This document shows positions 19,867 through 27,839 of a DNA stretch of 42,612 bases, piece by piece. Source of the stretch: a virus; the IMG/VR virus record IMGVR_UViG_3300020442_003036, positions 1-42,612 of that record; one strand, 5' to 3'. The translations under genes were made by a program, and so were the position numbers. The stretch's first letter is position 1, and each line of letters starts with the position of its first letter. The notes beneath the pieces were generated by a model. The model ran no database searches, was not told the DNA's origin, and saw only the letters and a program-made list of their open reading frames with translations.

Positions 19867-20913
19867 ATGCCCAAAATTTCAGAATTAGACATTATTACAC
19901 GGTTAACCGAAGATGATTTTTTTCTGGTTGTAGATAAAGAAACCTCTACGACTAGACAAATTAAACTTTCTGATATTTTAGATATTGTTCAGCATGTTTT
20001 TAACTTAGACATTAGAAGAGATCCTCCAGAACCAGTTGTTGAAGATCCATTGGGTGTTGTTCGCACTCCAGGAACACTAATTTCTAGCCCAGACTTATCC
20101 CCTCAAATATCTAATACAGAAACAGCTGTGGCTGGTAAAATTAGCAAATCTGGTAGTTTATCTTTTACCAGACAAACAATTTCAAGATTACAGACAGAAC
20201 TTTTAGCGCTAGGATTCAAGTTAGTATCAACTTCAGCAGCTAATGCTGGAGGCAAAACTAATTATACTACACCACAAAATAATACCCATCATGCATGGAA
20301 TGAAGCTAAAAATACTTGGGAGACTATACCCGCTACTCAAAGTAGCTGGATAGGTTCTATGACTATAATTCCAAGTACAGACATTTCTAACCTGGTTGAT
20401 GTATATACCGTCACATCTGAAGAAAGTATTATTCAGTTAGCATACGATTCATTTACTTTGCCTAATAGGTATGTTGTAAAAGCTGTAAATAGTAATGAAG
20501 ACTATGGTTCTGAAGAAGCAATAGTAACAATATTTGATACATATCACGAGGTTACTGGTGCTAAAACCGTTAATATATGTAAACCTGCGGGTTACAACAA
20601 AGTAACAGTAACGATTAGTTCTGCAAGAGGGAACAGTTTTGAATACACGTTAACAGATACTGGCACATCATGTTCAGTAACTCCTACTCCTGTACCAGTA
20701 ACGCCAACTGTTACTCCAACATCATTTGCTACTCCTACTCCAACTTCTACTCCTAGAGTAACACCTAATGCTCCTACGGCGACACCAACTGTTACGCCAA
20801 CCAGCTCTGTTACTCCAACTGTTACGGTTACTAGTTCTGTAACTCCAACAAATACTCCTACGGTTTCTGTAACACCAACCAAAACACCAACACCAACAGT
20901 CACTCCATCCTAA
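19867..20913 (+). CDS. Tail-fiber/adaptor-like protein with KISEL N-terminus and TP tail (348 aa)
   Basis: The start is supported by AGGATAAGTCATG. Residues 2-40 (PKISELDIITRLTEDDFFLVVD, then RQIKLSDIL) match the short module often found at the N-terminus of phage fiber and adhesin proteins, thought to attach them to the virion. Residues about 95-130 contain TRQTISRLQTELLALGFKL, possibly a trimerising helix, and residues 190-270 look like a small beta domain ending in Cys. The last 75 residues are a threonine-proline repeat that runs straight into the stop codon. In the first gene of the window the same kind of linker continues into an FGE-sulfatase domain; here that domain is encoded by the next gene, 17 bp downstream in another frame. 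Confidence 0.65.
   Translation: MPKISELDIITRLTEDDFFLVVDKETSTTRQIKLSDILDIVQHVFNLDIRRDPPEPVVEDPLGVVRTPGTLISSPDLSPQISNTETAVAGKISKSGSLSFTRQTISRLQTELLALGFKLVSTSAANAGGKTNYTTPQNNTHHAWNEAKNTWETIPATQSSWIGSMTIIPSTDISNLVDVYTVTSEESIIQLAYDSFTLPNRYVVKAVNSNEDYGSEEAIVTIFDTYHEVTGAKTVNICKPAGYNKVTVTISSARGNSFEYTLTDTGTSCSVTPTPVPVTPTVTPTSFATPTPTSTPRVTPNAPTATPTVTPTSSVTPTVTVTSSVTPTNTPTVSVTPTKTPTPTVTPS
20676..20910 (+). repeat. Threonine-proline linker repeat at the C-terminus of the KISEL fiber protein
   Basis: TPTVTPTS, ATPTPTSTP and SVTPTVTVTSS units fill the last 75 codons. Composition and codon choice (ACT/ACA/ACG with CCT/CCA/CCG) match the linkers at 1423-1608 and 2578-2997. The repeat ends at the stop codon with no folded domain behind it. 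Confidence 0.8.
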
Positions 20914-20930
20914 AAATATAGGTTATAACA

Positions 20931-23084
20931 ATGGCGCACACATCACTATTTGATTTTACTAGACCTCATAGATCTGTTAATTTGCTCACCACTTCTGGCG
21001 AATGGGATGGAAAAATTAGAGCTACTACGGTAGGTACTAATGGTATGCCGTCATATTATGAAACATATGATCAAAACGGTGGAGTAGCAGAATTTACAGA
21101 AAAGTCAGTTCTTTTAAGAGACAAAGACTTAACCGGTACTCCATATAACTTTTCTTTAGCTAAACAGGCATGGGGAGGTAATTATCTTTTATCCGTAGAT
21201 GGCTTTACGGCTTCTGGAAATCAAGATGCGTTTAGTACAGTGCCTGTTGCTTCTGGCAAGCCTGGTTTTGGGTTTAGGGTTGGTTCTATTAATTCTTCTA
21301 TAGAATTAAGTGGTACTGTTTCTGGTACAAGTATTACATTTTCTACCGGAACCTATGATCCAATTCATATGGACACAAGAGTTGAAGTTTCAGGTTCTGG
21401 CATGTTAAATTCTACAACTATCACTAATGTAGTTTTAAAGTCTAACAATGAAGTAAAAGTCACATTAGACAGGGATAGTGGCGTTAATGGAGATAGAAAT
21501 ATTAAATTGACTTTATCAAATCCTTTAAATCAAGCAAATATGGTTACTGTAGGCAATTCTGGAAATGCCGTAGACACTAATGGTAGAGGTAGGGTTAATT
21601 ATAATTATAATATAGGTAAATTTTCTGTTACTTATGGTGAATGGGCTAATTTTTTAAATAGCGCAGCTTCTGGTTCTGACAAGGATATATTATGGCACTC
21701 TGGAATGACACCCGTTGTAAAATACTACTCCCCCGCCACAGCAAACTATGGTGATTATGGATTTAGAGTCAAAAAGGCTTATGAGAATAAACCTTTAGAA
21801 AATGTAAGCTGGGAAGCAGCGGCTATGTATTGTAATTTCTTGCATAATACAAGTAAGAACGATAGTAGACCAGCGCCCCTTAAATTAAGAGATGGTGCGT
21901 ATGATCTTAAAACCAACGTTAAAAGTTTCAATAGAAGTGCTGGAGCAAGATATTTCTTACCTACTGTTGACGAATGGTATAAAGCAGCATATTACCATCC
22001 TGGTGGCGCAGATGCTTATGGCAGAGGATATATACCAAGTGGAGCAGGTTATTCAGATTTTGCAATAATGAATGACAATAAACCCTCAGTACAAGAAGAT
22101 ATTAATAAATATGGTGATGGTCCACAAATATTAGACTGTGGACTTTTTGATAGAAATAGTTTTGAAAACGCTATAACATGGTCTGGAAAAAATGGTGCAG
22201 AAAAGATTCTGTGGGCATTGCATGGAGCGGCAGACAGATGGGATAATGTTATTACTCTTATTAGAGATTATAGACATAAAGACGCTAGCACAGCAGGTCA
22301 ATATAAGAATTCTGCTAGATATATGCAAATTAAAGAAAAATATGAACATTATTATGAACAGCTTTTGAGTCATGGAGGTGGGAGGAAATATAAGGTTGAG
22401 GATATGGCGGTGTGGTGTGGTCTTAAATTAGAATATATTTCATTTTACAATAGCTCAAATGCTAATATAGCAGCTGCTGGTCCAAGGCTTATAACCATAA
22501 CAGACGATGCAAAAGCCGGAGAACCATGTAGACAAAGATTTTTACCAAGCACATTTACTTTACAGATTAATACTAGATTTTTAAATACTTATAGCGAAAA
22601 TGACTGGTTAGAAATTCTGACCAATCAACTTGGTCGTGCTTTGGGCTTTGCTACTTTATGGCCAAGAAATTTTGGCCCTAATCTAAGAAATCCATGGAAC
22701 AGTTGCACTAGTGCGGGTGGAACCGGATCTGGTGGAGCATATAACAGCACTGATTTAGATGGAGATTTCTTCATCAACACAAGTAAAGCATACAATGCTG
22801 CTGTTAATGATGGTGTAGAAAGAAGACTTATTCCTATCACTGGTTCTACTAATTCAACTACACCTTACTCCTTTCTTAACACCTATAGAGATGATACTGC
22901 TTCTACGGACGGATTAGAATATCCAGGCTTAAGCAACGATGTTATGGCAACTCCACATGCAACTCATGTTTCTAATAGTATAATTTCAACAGTAACTATT
23001 GGTAATATGATTGACTTAGGCTACTATGGTCACGTAAATCATCTTACTGGTGAACCAACTTTAACCTTAGCTAACAAGTCGTAA
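20931..23084 (+). CDS. Virion protein: permuted FGE-sulfatase domain plus inactive metzincin-like domain (717 aa)
   Basis: Residues about 15-112 equal the C-terminal half of an FGE-sulfatase fold (TTVGTNGMPSYYETYD, WGGNYLL, FGFRVGS). An extra beta domain follows at about 117-195. Residues about 200-385 equal the N-terminal half (MVTVGNSGNAVDTNG, YNIGKFSVTYGEWANFLN, RYFLPTVDEWYKAAYY). The halves are thus swapped, as in the first gene of the window. Residues about 395-717 resemble leishmanolysin-type metzincins: FTLQINTRFL, the helix at 564-577 reading T-N-Q-L-G-R-ALGFATLW, and a Met-turn-like NDVMATPH followed by TIGNMIDLGY. The zinc motif HExxH is replaced by NQLGR, so it should not be an active peptidase. 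A binding or structural role in the fiber is likely. Weak SD (ATAGG); a TAG at 20919-20921 blocks read-in from upstream in this frame. Confidence 0.65.
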   Translation: MAHTSLFDFTRPHRSVNLLTTSGEWDGKIRATTVGTNGMPSYYETYDQNGGVAEFTEKSVLLRDKDLTGTPYNFSLAKQAWGGNYLLSVDGFTASGNQDAFSTVPVASGKPGFGFRVGSINSSIELSGTVSGTSITFSTGTYDPIHMDTRVEVSGSGMLNSTTITNVVLKSNNEVKVTLDRDSGVNGDRNIKLTLSNPLNQANMVTVGNSGNAVDTNGRGRVNYNYNIGKFSVTYGEWANFLNSAASGSDKDILWHSGMTPVVKYYSPATANYGDYGFRVKKAYENKPLENVSWEAAAMYCNFLHNTSKNDSRPAPLKLRDGAYDLKTNVKSFNRSAGARYFLPTVDEWYKAAYYHPGGADAYGRGYIPSGAGYSDFAIMNDNKPSVQEDINKYGDGPQILDCGLFDRNSFENAITWSGKNGAEKILWALHGAADRWDNVITLIRDYRHKDASTAGQYKNSARYMQIKEKYEHYYEQLLSHGGGRKYKVEDMAVWCGLKLEYISFYNSSNANIAAAGPRLITITDDAKAGEPCRQRFLPSTFTLQINTRFLNTYSENDWLEILTNQLGRALGFATLWPRNFGPNLRNPWNSCTSAGGTGSGGAYNSTDLDGDFFINTSKAYNAAVNDGVERRLIPITGSTNSTTPYSFLNTYRDDTASTDGLEYPGLSNDVMATPHATHVSNSIISTVTIGNMIDLGYYGHVNHLTGEPTLTLANKS

Positions 23085-23092
23085 AGCCTAAA
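23085..23092. other. Convergent junction between virion block (+) and replication block (-)
   Basis: Only eight bases separate the two stop codons. I see no stem-loop with a T-run on either strand at the junction, so the two transcripts probably overlap or end by another means. This is the single strand switch in the window. Confidence 0.8.
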
Positions 23093-23419
23093 TTATTTTT
23101 TACTATTTGCGCTATATTTATACCATCCATTATTCTTGGTATAATTACCATCAGCGTCTTTTCTCTTGGGGAAAAGAGTTCCACCCTTTTTATGTTGACC
23201 ATAAGAAAGAATTGCGCCACAGTCCATACAACGTAATTCATAGTATTCATTGTCGTCTACAACTCTTACTACAAATTTAATATTTTCGGAACCACATATT
23301 CCACATTTGGTTTCTCCAAAAATTTCTTGAATACTTGCAATTTCCTTAAACAGCTCTTTTTGTCCAGCTCCGTCTAATTCAAATTCAAGTTTATCTCCTA
23401 CTTTATATTTTGCTTTCAT
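23093..23419 (-). CDS. Zinc-ribbon phage protein (108 aa)
   Basis: Residues about 39-42 (CGIC) and 64-67 (CMDC) form a classical zinc ribbon, followed by the polar motif GAILSYGQHKKGGTLFPKR and a Trp/Tyr-rich end (NNGWYKY). I recall this arrangement, including the SYGQHKKGG-type motif, from small phage proteins encoded beside single-strand annealing proteins, but its function is unknown to me. It starts 3 bp after the stop of the Rad52/Erf-like gene and is the last gene of the leftward operon, so it is probably co-expressed with it and may assist recombination or bind nucleic acid. Confidence 0.7.
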   Translation of the reverse strand: MKAKYKVGDKLEFELDGAGQKELFKEIASIQEIFGETKCGICGSENIKFVVRVVDDNEYYELRCMDCGAILSYGQHKKGGTLFPKRKDADGNYTKNNGWYKYSANSKK

Positions 23420-23422
23420 AAT

Positions 23423-24100
23423 TTATTTCCATTCCGAATTATATTCTAGGATAGTTGATGGTATATTATCTACATCTTGTTGATATGTAGATAGCTTTCT
23501 AATCATTTTTACAGCATTACCATGATCCATAGCATATATATTTTTAGAATCTATATCTTCGGATTCTAGCAATGATGATACATTTATATTAAGTCTTTTT
23601 GCTAATACGTCAATAAAATTTATTTGATTATTTGTAATTTTACTAACTGTATTTCCGTCTATATCTTCCACTTCTTTAGCTATTTCTTCAGCAGCAACAA
23701 CTTTTCTAAGTTTTAATCCTCTTCTTAAGGCTCTACCTTCTGCTCTAGTTTCAGCTACCGCAATTGGATGGTTTCTATATATCTTGTCACAATTACCCCA
23801 ATAGACATCAGCAGCTCCATTTACGGTTATCTTTTTAAATTCTGTATCAATCTTTGTGTCATTTAAAACGTACACTAGAGTGTGTATTACAGTGGCCCTA
23901 TTGCCATTATCTGGCTCTGGAAATTGAGGAATACTAGATGTGGATTCGATTACTGTACAATCTAAAGCCTGTTCAAATATTCTTCTAAGACCATCTGTAG
24001 TAGGATTGTCCGAAATTTTTTCGTCTTCAGACAGAAGACCTAATACATAATCATTCCATTCAACATCGGTTACAGCAGGCTTATTTGGTTTTCTTGGCAT
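23423..24100 (-). CDS. Putative Rad52/Erf-type single-strand annealing protein (225 aa)
   Basis: The middle part (residues about 70-140) shows ATVIHTLVYVLND, ITVNGAADVYWGN and AVAETRAEGRALRRGLKL followed by VVAAEE. The AETRAEGRALRR pattern, a helix just after a beta hairpin, is typical of Rad52-like annealing proteins (Rad52, Sak and relatives), where RAL and a nearby acidic pair recur. The C-terminal third is helical and may be a protein-contact tail. AAGGA 8 bases upstream of the ATG serves as SD. Neighbours are a VSR-like nuclease upstream and a zinc-ribbon protein downstream. The assignment rests on motif resemblance only; a structural prediction would settle it. Confidence 0.5.
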   Translation of the reverse strand: MPRKPNKPAVTDVEWNDYVLGLLSEDEKISDNPTTDGLRRIFEQALDCTVIESTSSIPQFPEPDNGNRATVIHTLVYVLNDTKIDTEFKKITVNGAADVYWGNCDKIYRNHPIAVAETRAEGRALRRGLKLRKVVAAEEIAKEVEDIDGNTVSKITNNQINFIDVLAKRLNINVSSLLESEDIDSKNIYAMDHGNAVKMIRKLSTYQQDVDNIPSTILEYNSEWK

Positions 24101-24102
24101 TT

Positions 24103-24912
24103 TTAATTATCCTTAATGTGAAAAACTCTATTATCTGGATTTGGAAATTTGTTACTAACTTGTTCAATAACTTGTAATAGTTGGTCAAATATTAGATAAG
24201 ATCTAGATACAGAAAAGTCCATAGTTTGTTTAATACGAACTAGTGCCATACCTTTACCTAAAATTAAACCTTCTTTCTTATTATCGTAGGTCTTTGTTTT
24301 TTTAAGTGTATCTTGTCCCCATACAGGACTGAAGTGCGAAGGACCATCCACTTCAATCGCTAAATTTATTTTAGGTAGATAGAGGTCTATTTGCAACTTT
24401 GTATTTACAAGACTTTGCTCTTGATGAAACTTAACATCTATATTGTTCTTAATGAGTTGTTCTAATAAAAACTTCTCTAGTTTTGAGCCTACTTTACTAG
24501 TTGTTCTTATTGCTTCATTAGCAGATTGTTTCATTAACTCTTTTTGCTCGTCAGACATTTCATTCCACAATTTTCTGTGTGTTTCTCTTCTTTGTTCAAG
24601 CTCGTTATTATCTAAGCTATCCCAAGATTCTAAAACTCCCATGCCTATTTTTCTTTTTGTTTCTTCTGGTCTTGTGGTTCCTTTGGTTGGATGTTTATGT
24701 TTTCCTGTTTTTAAAGCATTTTTTTGTGCTTCGCTTTTATTTCTAATTGGTATATTAAATTTCTTTGCGTCTCGCCTTAATTTATTTGCATAAGTATTAT
24801 AAGCAGATGCTATATCAGCAAAGCTATTTTTGTCTTTAACATATGATTTCTTTAACAGTTCAATCTTCTTTGATTCTGTTAAATCACTATAAGATGTTTT
24901 TGATGCTTTCAT
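24103..24912 (-). CDS. Endonuclease with N-terminal HTH and VSR-like PD-(D/E)XK domain (269 aa)
   Basis: Residues about 28-60 look like a helix-turn-helix (FADIASAYNTYANKLRRDA), followed by a basic stretch 60-140 with GKHKHPTKGTTRPEETKRKI, which recalls NUMOD3-like DNA-binding motifs. The nuclease core is at about 143-235: KLEKFLLEQL, then LQIDLYLPKINLAIEVDGPSH with the D...ExDGxxH arrangement of the VSR/EDxHD superfamily, and a closing VRIKQ strand. Free-standing homing endonucleases of this family exist, but the gene sits in a tight operon (26-nt overlap with the gene upstream) and a VSR-like neighbour of recA also occurs here, so a resident recombination or repair nuclease is equally possible. 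Confidence 0.65.
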   Translation of the reverse strand: MKASKTSYSDLTESKKIELLKKSYVKDKNSFADIASAYNTYANKLRRDAKKFNIPIRNKSEAQKNALKTGKHKHPTKGTTRPEETKRKIGMGVLESWDSLDNNELEQRRETHRKLWNEMSDEQKELMKQSANEAIRTTSKVGSKLEKFLLEQLIKNNIDVKFHQEQSLVNTKLQIDLYLPKINLAIEVDGPSHFSPVWGQDTLKKTKTYDNKKEGLILGKGMALVRIKQTMDFSVSRSYLIFDQLLQVIEQVSNKFPNPDNRVFHIKDN

Positions 24913-25345
24913 AACTTAAATCCCCAGAGACACAGATTGGTTTTTTCCAACATAACTCATAAATTTCTGATGTTCTACTATTAGACGCTATAAACTCTAA
25001 GTTTTGTGTATCAAACATTTCTTTAATATTTTTATATCTAGAGTATGCCTGTTGAGACCAAACACTATCATTAACGAAAAAGAAAATTTTATTAATATTA
25101 GGAAAATTCTTAGCCATCATCAATGACAAACTGTCAAATACAACAATATTCCCATAGAAGAACTTTGCCTGATTAAGATGCACAATTGGTATATTATATG
25201 TATTAGCTTTTTCATTATAGCTGTTAAACACACATATTTGGTTATATGGATTATTATCTATAATTGATTTAATAGATTTAAATATGGCTTCATGCATTGC
25301 AGTATTATCAGTTTTTAAAATTATAAAACCTAAGTCTTGTTTCAT
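24887..25345 (-). CDS. Small glycosyltransferase-like protein of the GT cluster (152 aa)
   Basis: It overlaps the upstream gene by ATGA. The sequence alternates beta strands and helices (FIILKTD, QICVFNSY, GNIVVFDSLSLMMAKNFP, KIFFFVNDSVW), ending with FIASNSRTSEIYELCWKKPICV, which resembles the part of a GT-B glycosyltransferase where a name of a sugar-binding site would be expected but lacks its Glu residues. It is too short for a complete GT-B enzyme. I cannot assign an activity; it is most likely a decayed or single-domain member of the surrounding glycosyltransferase block. Confidence 0.5.
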   Translation of the reverse strand: MKQDLGFIILKTDNTAMHEAIFKSIKSIIDNNPYNQICVFNSYNEKANTYNIPIVHLNQAKFFYGNIVVFDSLSLMMAKNFPNINKIFFFVNDSVWSQQAYSRYKNIKEMFDTQNLEFIASNSRTSEIYELCWKKPICVSGDLSYESIKNIL

Positions 25346-26001
25346 TTAATAATACTTTCTATATAACTTGAATATGTTTGATGTTCTTTGGGGTCAATTT
25401 GTATTTCTTCTAACTGTGTATTTAGTACTTTACATCCACACAGAGTGGCCTCCAATGCATAAAAATTATTTTTACAGATATAAAATTCCGAATCATTCAA
25501 GATATCATTTTTATCTACCTCTGTTAGAAATCCTAAATTTTGTGGATGATCAATCTTAAAATTATTAAACATTTTTATTGTGTATTCACTACTATTTGGA
25601 TATATTAATTTAGTAATATCATCAGGTATGTCTTGATCATTGTCTAAAAAATATGAAGCATGGATAGATCTATTGTCTTGGTTGTTGTTAAAAAATCTAT
25701 ATGGATTGTATAGTATTGGAATATCTTTATTGTAAAGATGTGTGATTGTGTTTATGTCATCTATATCTGTTTTCTGGTCTGTAGTATGATAGACTACTAT
25801 TTTAACCTCAGAAACGTTTCTACAAAAATGTATTTCTTCATAGCCAAGTTTTTCTGCAACTAAAATATAAAGATCTGGCTGTCTGTTTTGATGTATTTTG
25901 TATATATCATTATTAAAGTCTGTATATGCGATAGTGTGTCCTGATATAGAATCTAAATTATTAATAAATTTATTATCGTCTTTTTGTACTACTATTTGCA
26001 T
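25342..26001 (-). CDS. Degenerate GT-B glycosyltransferase-like protein (219 aa)
   Basis: The ATG overlaps the preceding stop (TAATG). The C-terminal portion reads EFYICKNNFYALEATLCGCKVL, matching the donor-site helix of GT-B enzymes (usually ...EGFGLPxLEAMACGxPVI), here with one Glu kept and the rest degraded. The N-terminal portion has strand-like segments (LYILVAEKLGYEEIHF, VKIVVYHTTD). At 219 residues it is about half the usual length. Activity is doubtful; it may work as a partner of the full-length GT4 enzyme upstream in the operon, or only be a remnant. Confidence 0.5.
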   Translation of the reverse strand: MQIVVQKDDNKFINNLDSISGHTIAYTDFNNDIYKIHQNRQPDLYILVAEKLGYEEIHFCRNVSEVKIVVYHTTDQKTDIDDINTITHLYNKDIPILYNPYRFFNNNQDNRSIHASYFLDNDQDIPDDITKLIYPNSSEYTIKMFNNFKIDHPQNLGFLTEVDKNDILNDSEFYICKNNFYALEATLCGCKVLNTQLEEIQIDPKEHQTYSSYIESIIK

Positions 26002-26675
26002 TAAACAAACCTTTTAGCTTTCTTCAAATCGTTAGTTGTATTTACCTTCATGATATTTCTATATGAAACTATATGATTTTCTATTTCTGAATTTTCTTGT
26101 AAGAAGTTTATGATCTCAAACAGGAAATAGTTGTCTATAGGTTTCTGCTCATTCATTTCTAGTATTTTATATAAATCTGATTTAATTAAAAAGATACATT
26201 CACACCATTTATTGTTTAATTCATAGAATAAATATTTAGATTCCATACTATGACAACCTATATTAAAATTATCTTTATCCTTGTCTAAAAGAAAAATTTT
26301 TGAATGTTTTTTCCTCCTAGAATGACCAAAGCATTTATTTTTAAACAAAATACCATTTTTCACTATAAATAAATTAGTTAAATTATTAATATTATATTTA
26401 ATGTAATTCACAACATGTTTAGCTTCATTACACTTTTCATAATCTGGTTCATAAATACTTGTTACATTTTTGTATTTGTCTGCAACTTTTTTTACTTTAT
26501 TGTTTTGGAAGCCTGTGGATAGATATATCTTATTTTGTCTATTCATTAATTTTATAGATTTAATTTGATAATCTAATATAGTGTTTTTTGCATTGATGGG
26601 TAATAGAGCTTTTGATCCTATAGATTTCATGCCTTTAGTAATTTCTGGAATTATTATTAAATAATCATTGCTCAT
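26001..26675 (-). CDS. Putative sugar-nucleotidyltransferase-like protein (224 aa)
   Basis: The N-terminus (YLIIIPEITKGMKSIGSKALLPI, then TILDYQIKSIK) follows the layout of NTP-transferase (GT-A fold) enzymes: first strand, a Gly loop, the Lys of the PK motif (SKALLPI) and the helix after it. Next come IYLSTGFQNN and a strand pattern typical of the fold, and the end (KVNTTNDLKKAKRF) matches the INTPEDLxxA closing element of the family. The Gly loop is altered from GxGxR, so catalysis is uncertain. Such enzymes activate sugars for glycosyltransferases, which fits the neighbouring genes. It overlaps the upstream gene by 11 nt. Confidence 0.55.
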   Translation of the reverse strand: MSNDYLIIIPEITKGMKSIGSKALLPINAKNTILDYQIKSIKLMNRQNKIYLSTGFQNNKVKKVADKYKNVTSIYEPDYEKCNEAKHVVNYIKYNINNLTNLFIVKNGILFKNKCFGHSRRKKHSKIFLLDKDKDNFNIGCHSMESKYLFYELNNKWCECIFLIKSDLYKILEMNEQKPIDNYFLFEIINFLQENSEIENHIVSYRNIMKVNTTNDLKKAKRFV

Positions 26676-27420
26676 AGTAGGGGTGTATTACTTCCGTATC
26701 ATTTCTTAAAGTATCTATATAATATTCATTGTTTTTTTCACAATATGATTTTATTTCTTTAAATGTTGATATGGGGATAAATAAACCATTTAAATGTTTA
26801 GTCGATTTTCTTAATCCAGCCATATTTTTTGGTCTTTTAACAGTGGCGATGAAATTTGCATAGCTAACTTGGTCTTGTAGTTCTGCAAAATTTTTACTAA
26901 TATAACACATATATCCTTTTTTATCTGCTTCTAAATTAGTACCAGTAATTGTATGAAAGACATTATTTTCATTAGTGTCTGTTTCTTGGTTTACAAAGTT
27001 GTGGGACTTCCAAGAAATTTTATTTCTTTTTTTCATACCATCAATAAACTCTAAAATATCTTCTTTTTTTAGCTTACACGCTATAGATATTTCATATGGC
27101 TTTATAAATAAGCTATCTATGTATTTATCATATATTTCAAATATCTGATCTATTTGTTTATCTATTAAATTTAAAATTAAGTAGTACTTTATTGCATTTT
27201 TTAAACGAACATAATTTTCAAAATCTTTTGGTAAATCATCTTTATGTTTATCAAATTGTTTTTTAGAAAAAGCATAAGTACACTTATAATTATTTATAGT
27301 ATATTTACCTTCTACCTCTTGTAGTTTATATTCTTTTGAGATTAATTTAGGAATATTAAAATAGCATTTATTATCTTGAAAAAAATGACATGTAGAACAA
27401 ACAGTATTAACTTCGCTCAT
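26665..27420 (-). CDS. Unknown Cys-motif protein in the glycosyltransferase cluster (251 aa)
   Basis: I do not recognise a family. The first 50 residues carry CSTCHFFQDNKC and a later YKC, a four-Cys pattern that could bind zinc or an Fe-S cluster. Residues 70-145 are rich in Lys, Ile and Tyr and look helical, and NFVNQETDTNENN forms a polar loop. The C-terminal third has SYANFIATVKRPKNMAGLRK, a basic stretch. It starts with an ATGA overlap after the methyltransferase-like gene and overlaps the nucleotidyltransferase-like gene, so it is made together with them. Confidence 0.5.
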   Translation of the reverse strand: MSEVNTVCSTCHFFQDNKCYFNIPKLISKEYKLQEVEGKYTINNYKCTYAFSKKQFDKHKDDLPKDFENYVRLKNAIKYYLILNLIDKQIDQIFEIYDKYIDSLFIKPYEISIACKLKKEDILEFIDGMKKRNKISWKSHNFVNQETDTNENNVFHTITGTNLEADKKGYMCYISKNFAELQDQVSYANFIATVKRPKNMAGLRKSTKHLNGLFIPISTFKEIKSYCEKNNEYYIDTLRNDTEVIHPYYEQ

Positions 27421-27830
27421 AAAGAAATCCTTTGTATTTTATATACAGTATAAGCATCATCGTTAGATACATCTACTATTTTTACATCTGCTTTGCTATG
27501 CAATAATTCAAAAATTTCTGATTGATTGATAAGACATGTCGTACCGTGCATATGTTGACAAACAGTGTCATCTGGCATTTTATTAAATTTATAAGAATCT
27601 ATTAATTGATTAAAGTTTAATAATTTTAATACAAGTGTTCCAGATTTTTTAAGCTTATCTGTTAAAATATTGATAACATTGATACTATCTTTTTTTGGAA
27701 ACATATTTAATAAAGATATGTAGATATTTTCATTAGAAAAATTAGGTATAGAATCTAACGAATTAATGTCTATATTGTTAGCCGAATCTAATTTATGATT
27801 GTCGTTATAACAAATATTTGTTACCTTCAT
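27417..27830 (-). CDS. Truncated methyltransferase-like protein (137 aa)
   Basis: A good SD (TAGGAG, 6 bases) precedes the ATG. The segment INVINILTDKLKKSGTLVLK, followed by LLNFNQLIDSYKF, looks like the helix and strand after motif IV of class I SAM methyltransferases (LxxxxRxLKxGGxLxI). The glycine-rich SAM-binding loop expected in the first 60 residues is absent, so this is either only the C-terminal half of the fold or a decayed copy. It lies within the glycosyltransferase block; sugar or surface-modification genes often include such methyltransferases. Confidence 0.45.
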   Translation of the reverse strand: MKVTNICYNDNHKLDSANNIDINSLDSIPNFSNENIYISLLNMFPKKDSINVINILTDKLKKSGTLVLKLLNFNQLIDSYKFNKMPDDTVCQHMHGTTCLINQSEIFELLHSKADVKIVDVSNDDAYTVYKIQRISL

Positions 27831-27839
27831 TTTGTACTC

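Noticed and set aside
22131-22840. Antisense ORFs within the metzincin-like region and other ORFs of 60-110 codons opposite large genes (for example 13486-13803, 17797-18099, 24443-24793, 38352-38729)
   Set aside because: Shadows in a low-GC genome. They lie entirely inside clearly coding genes and show no family pattern or SD.
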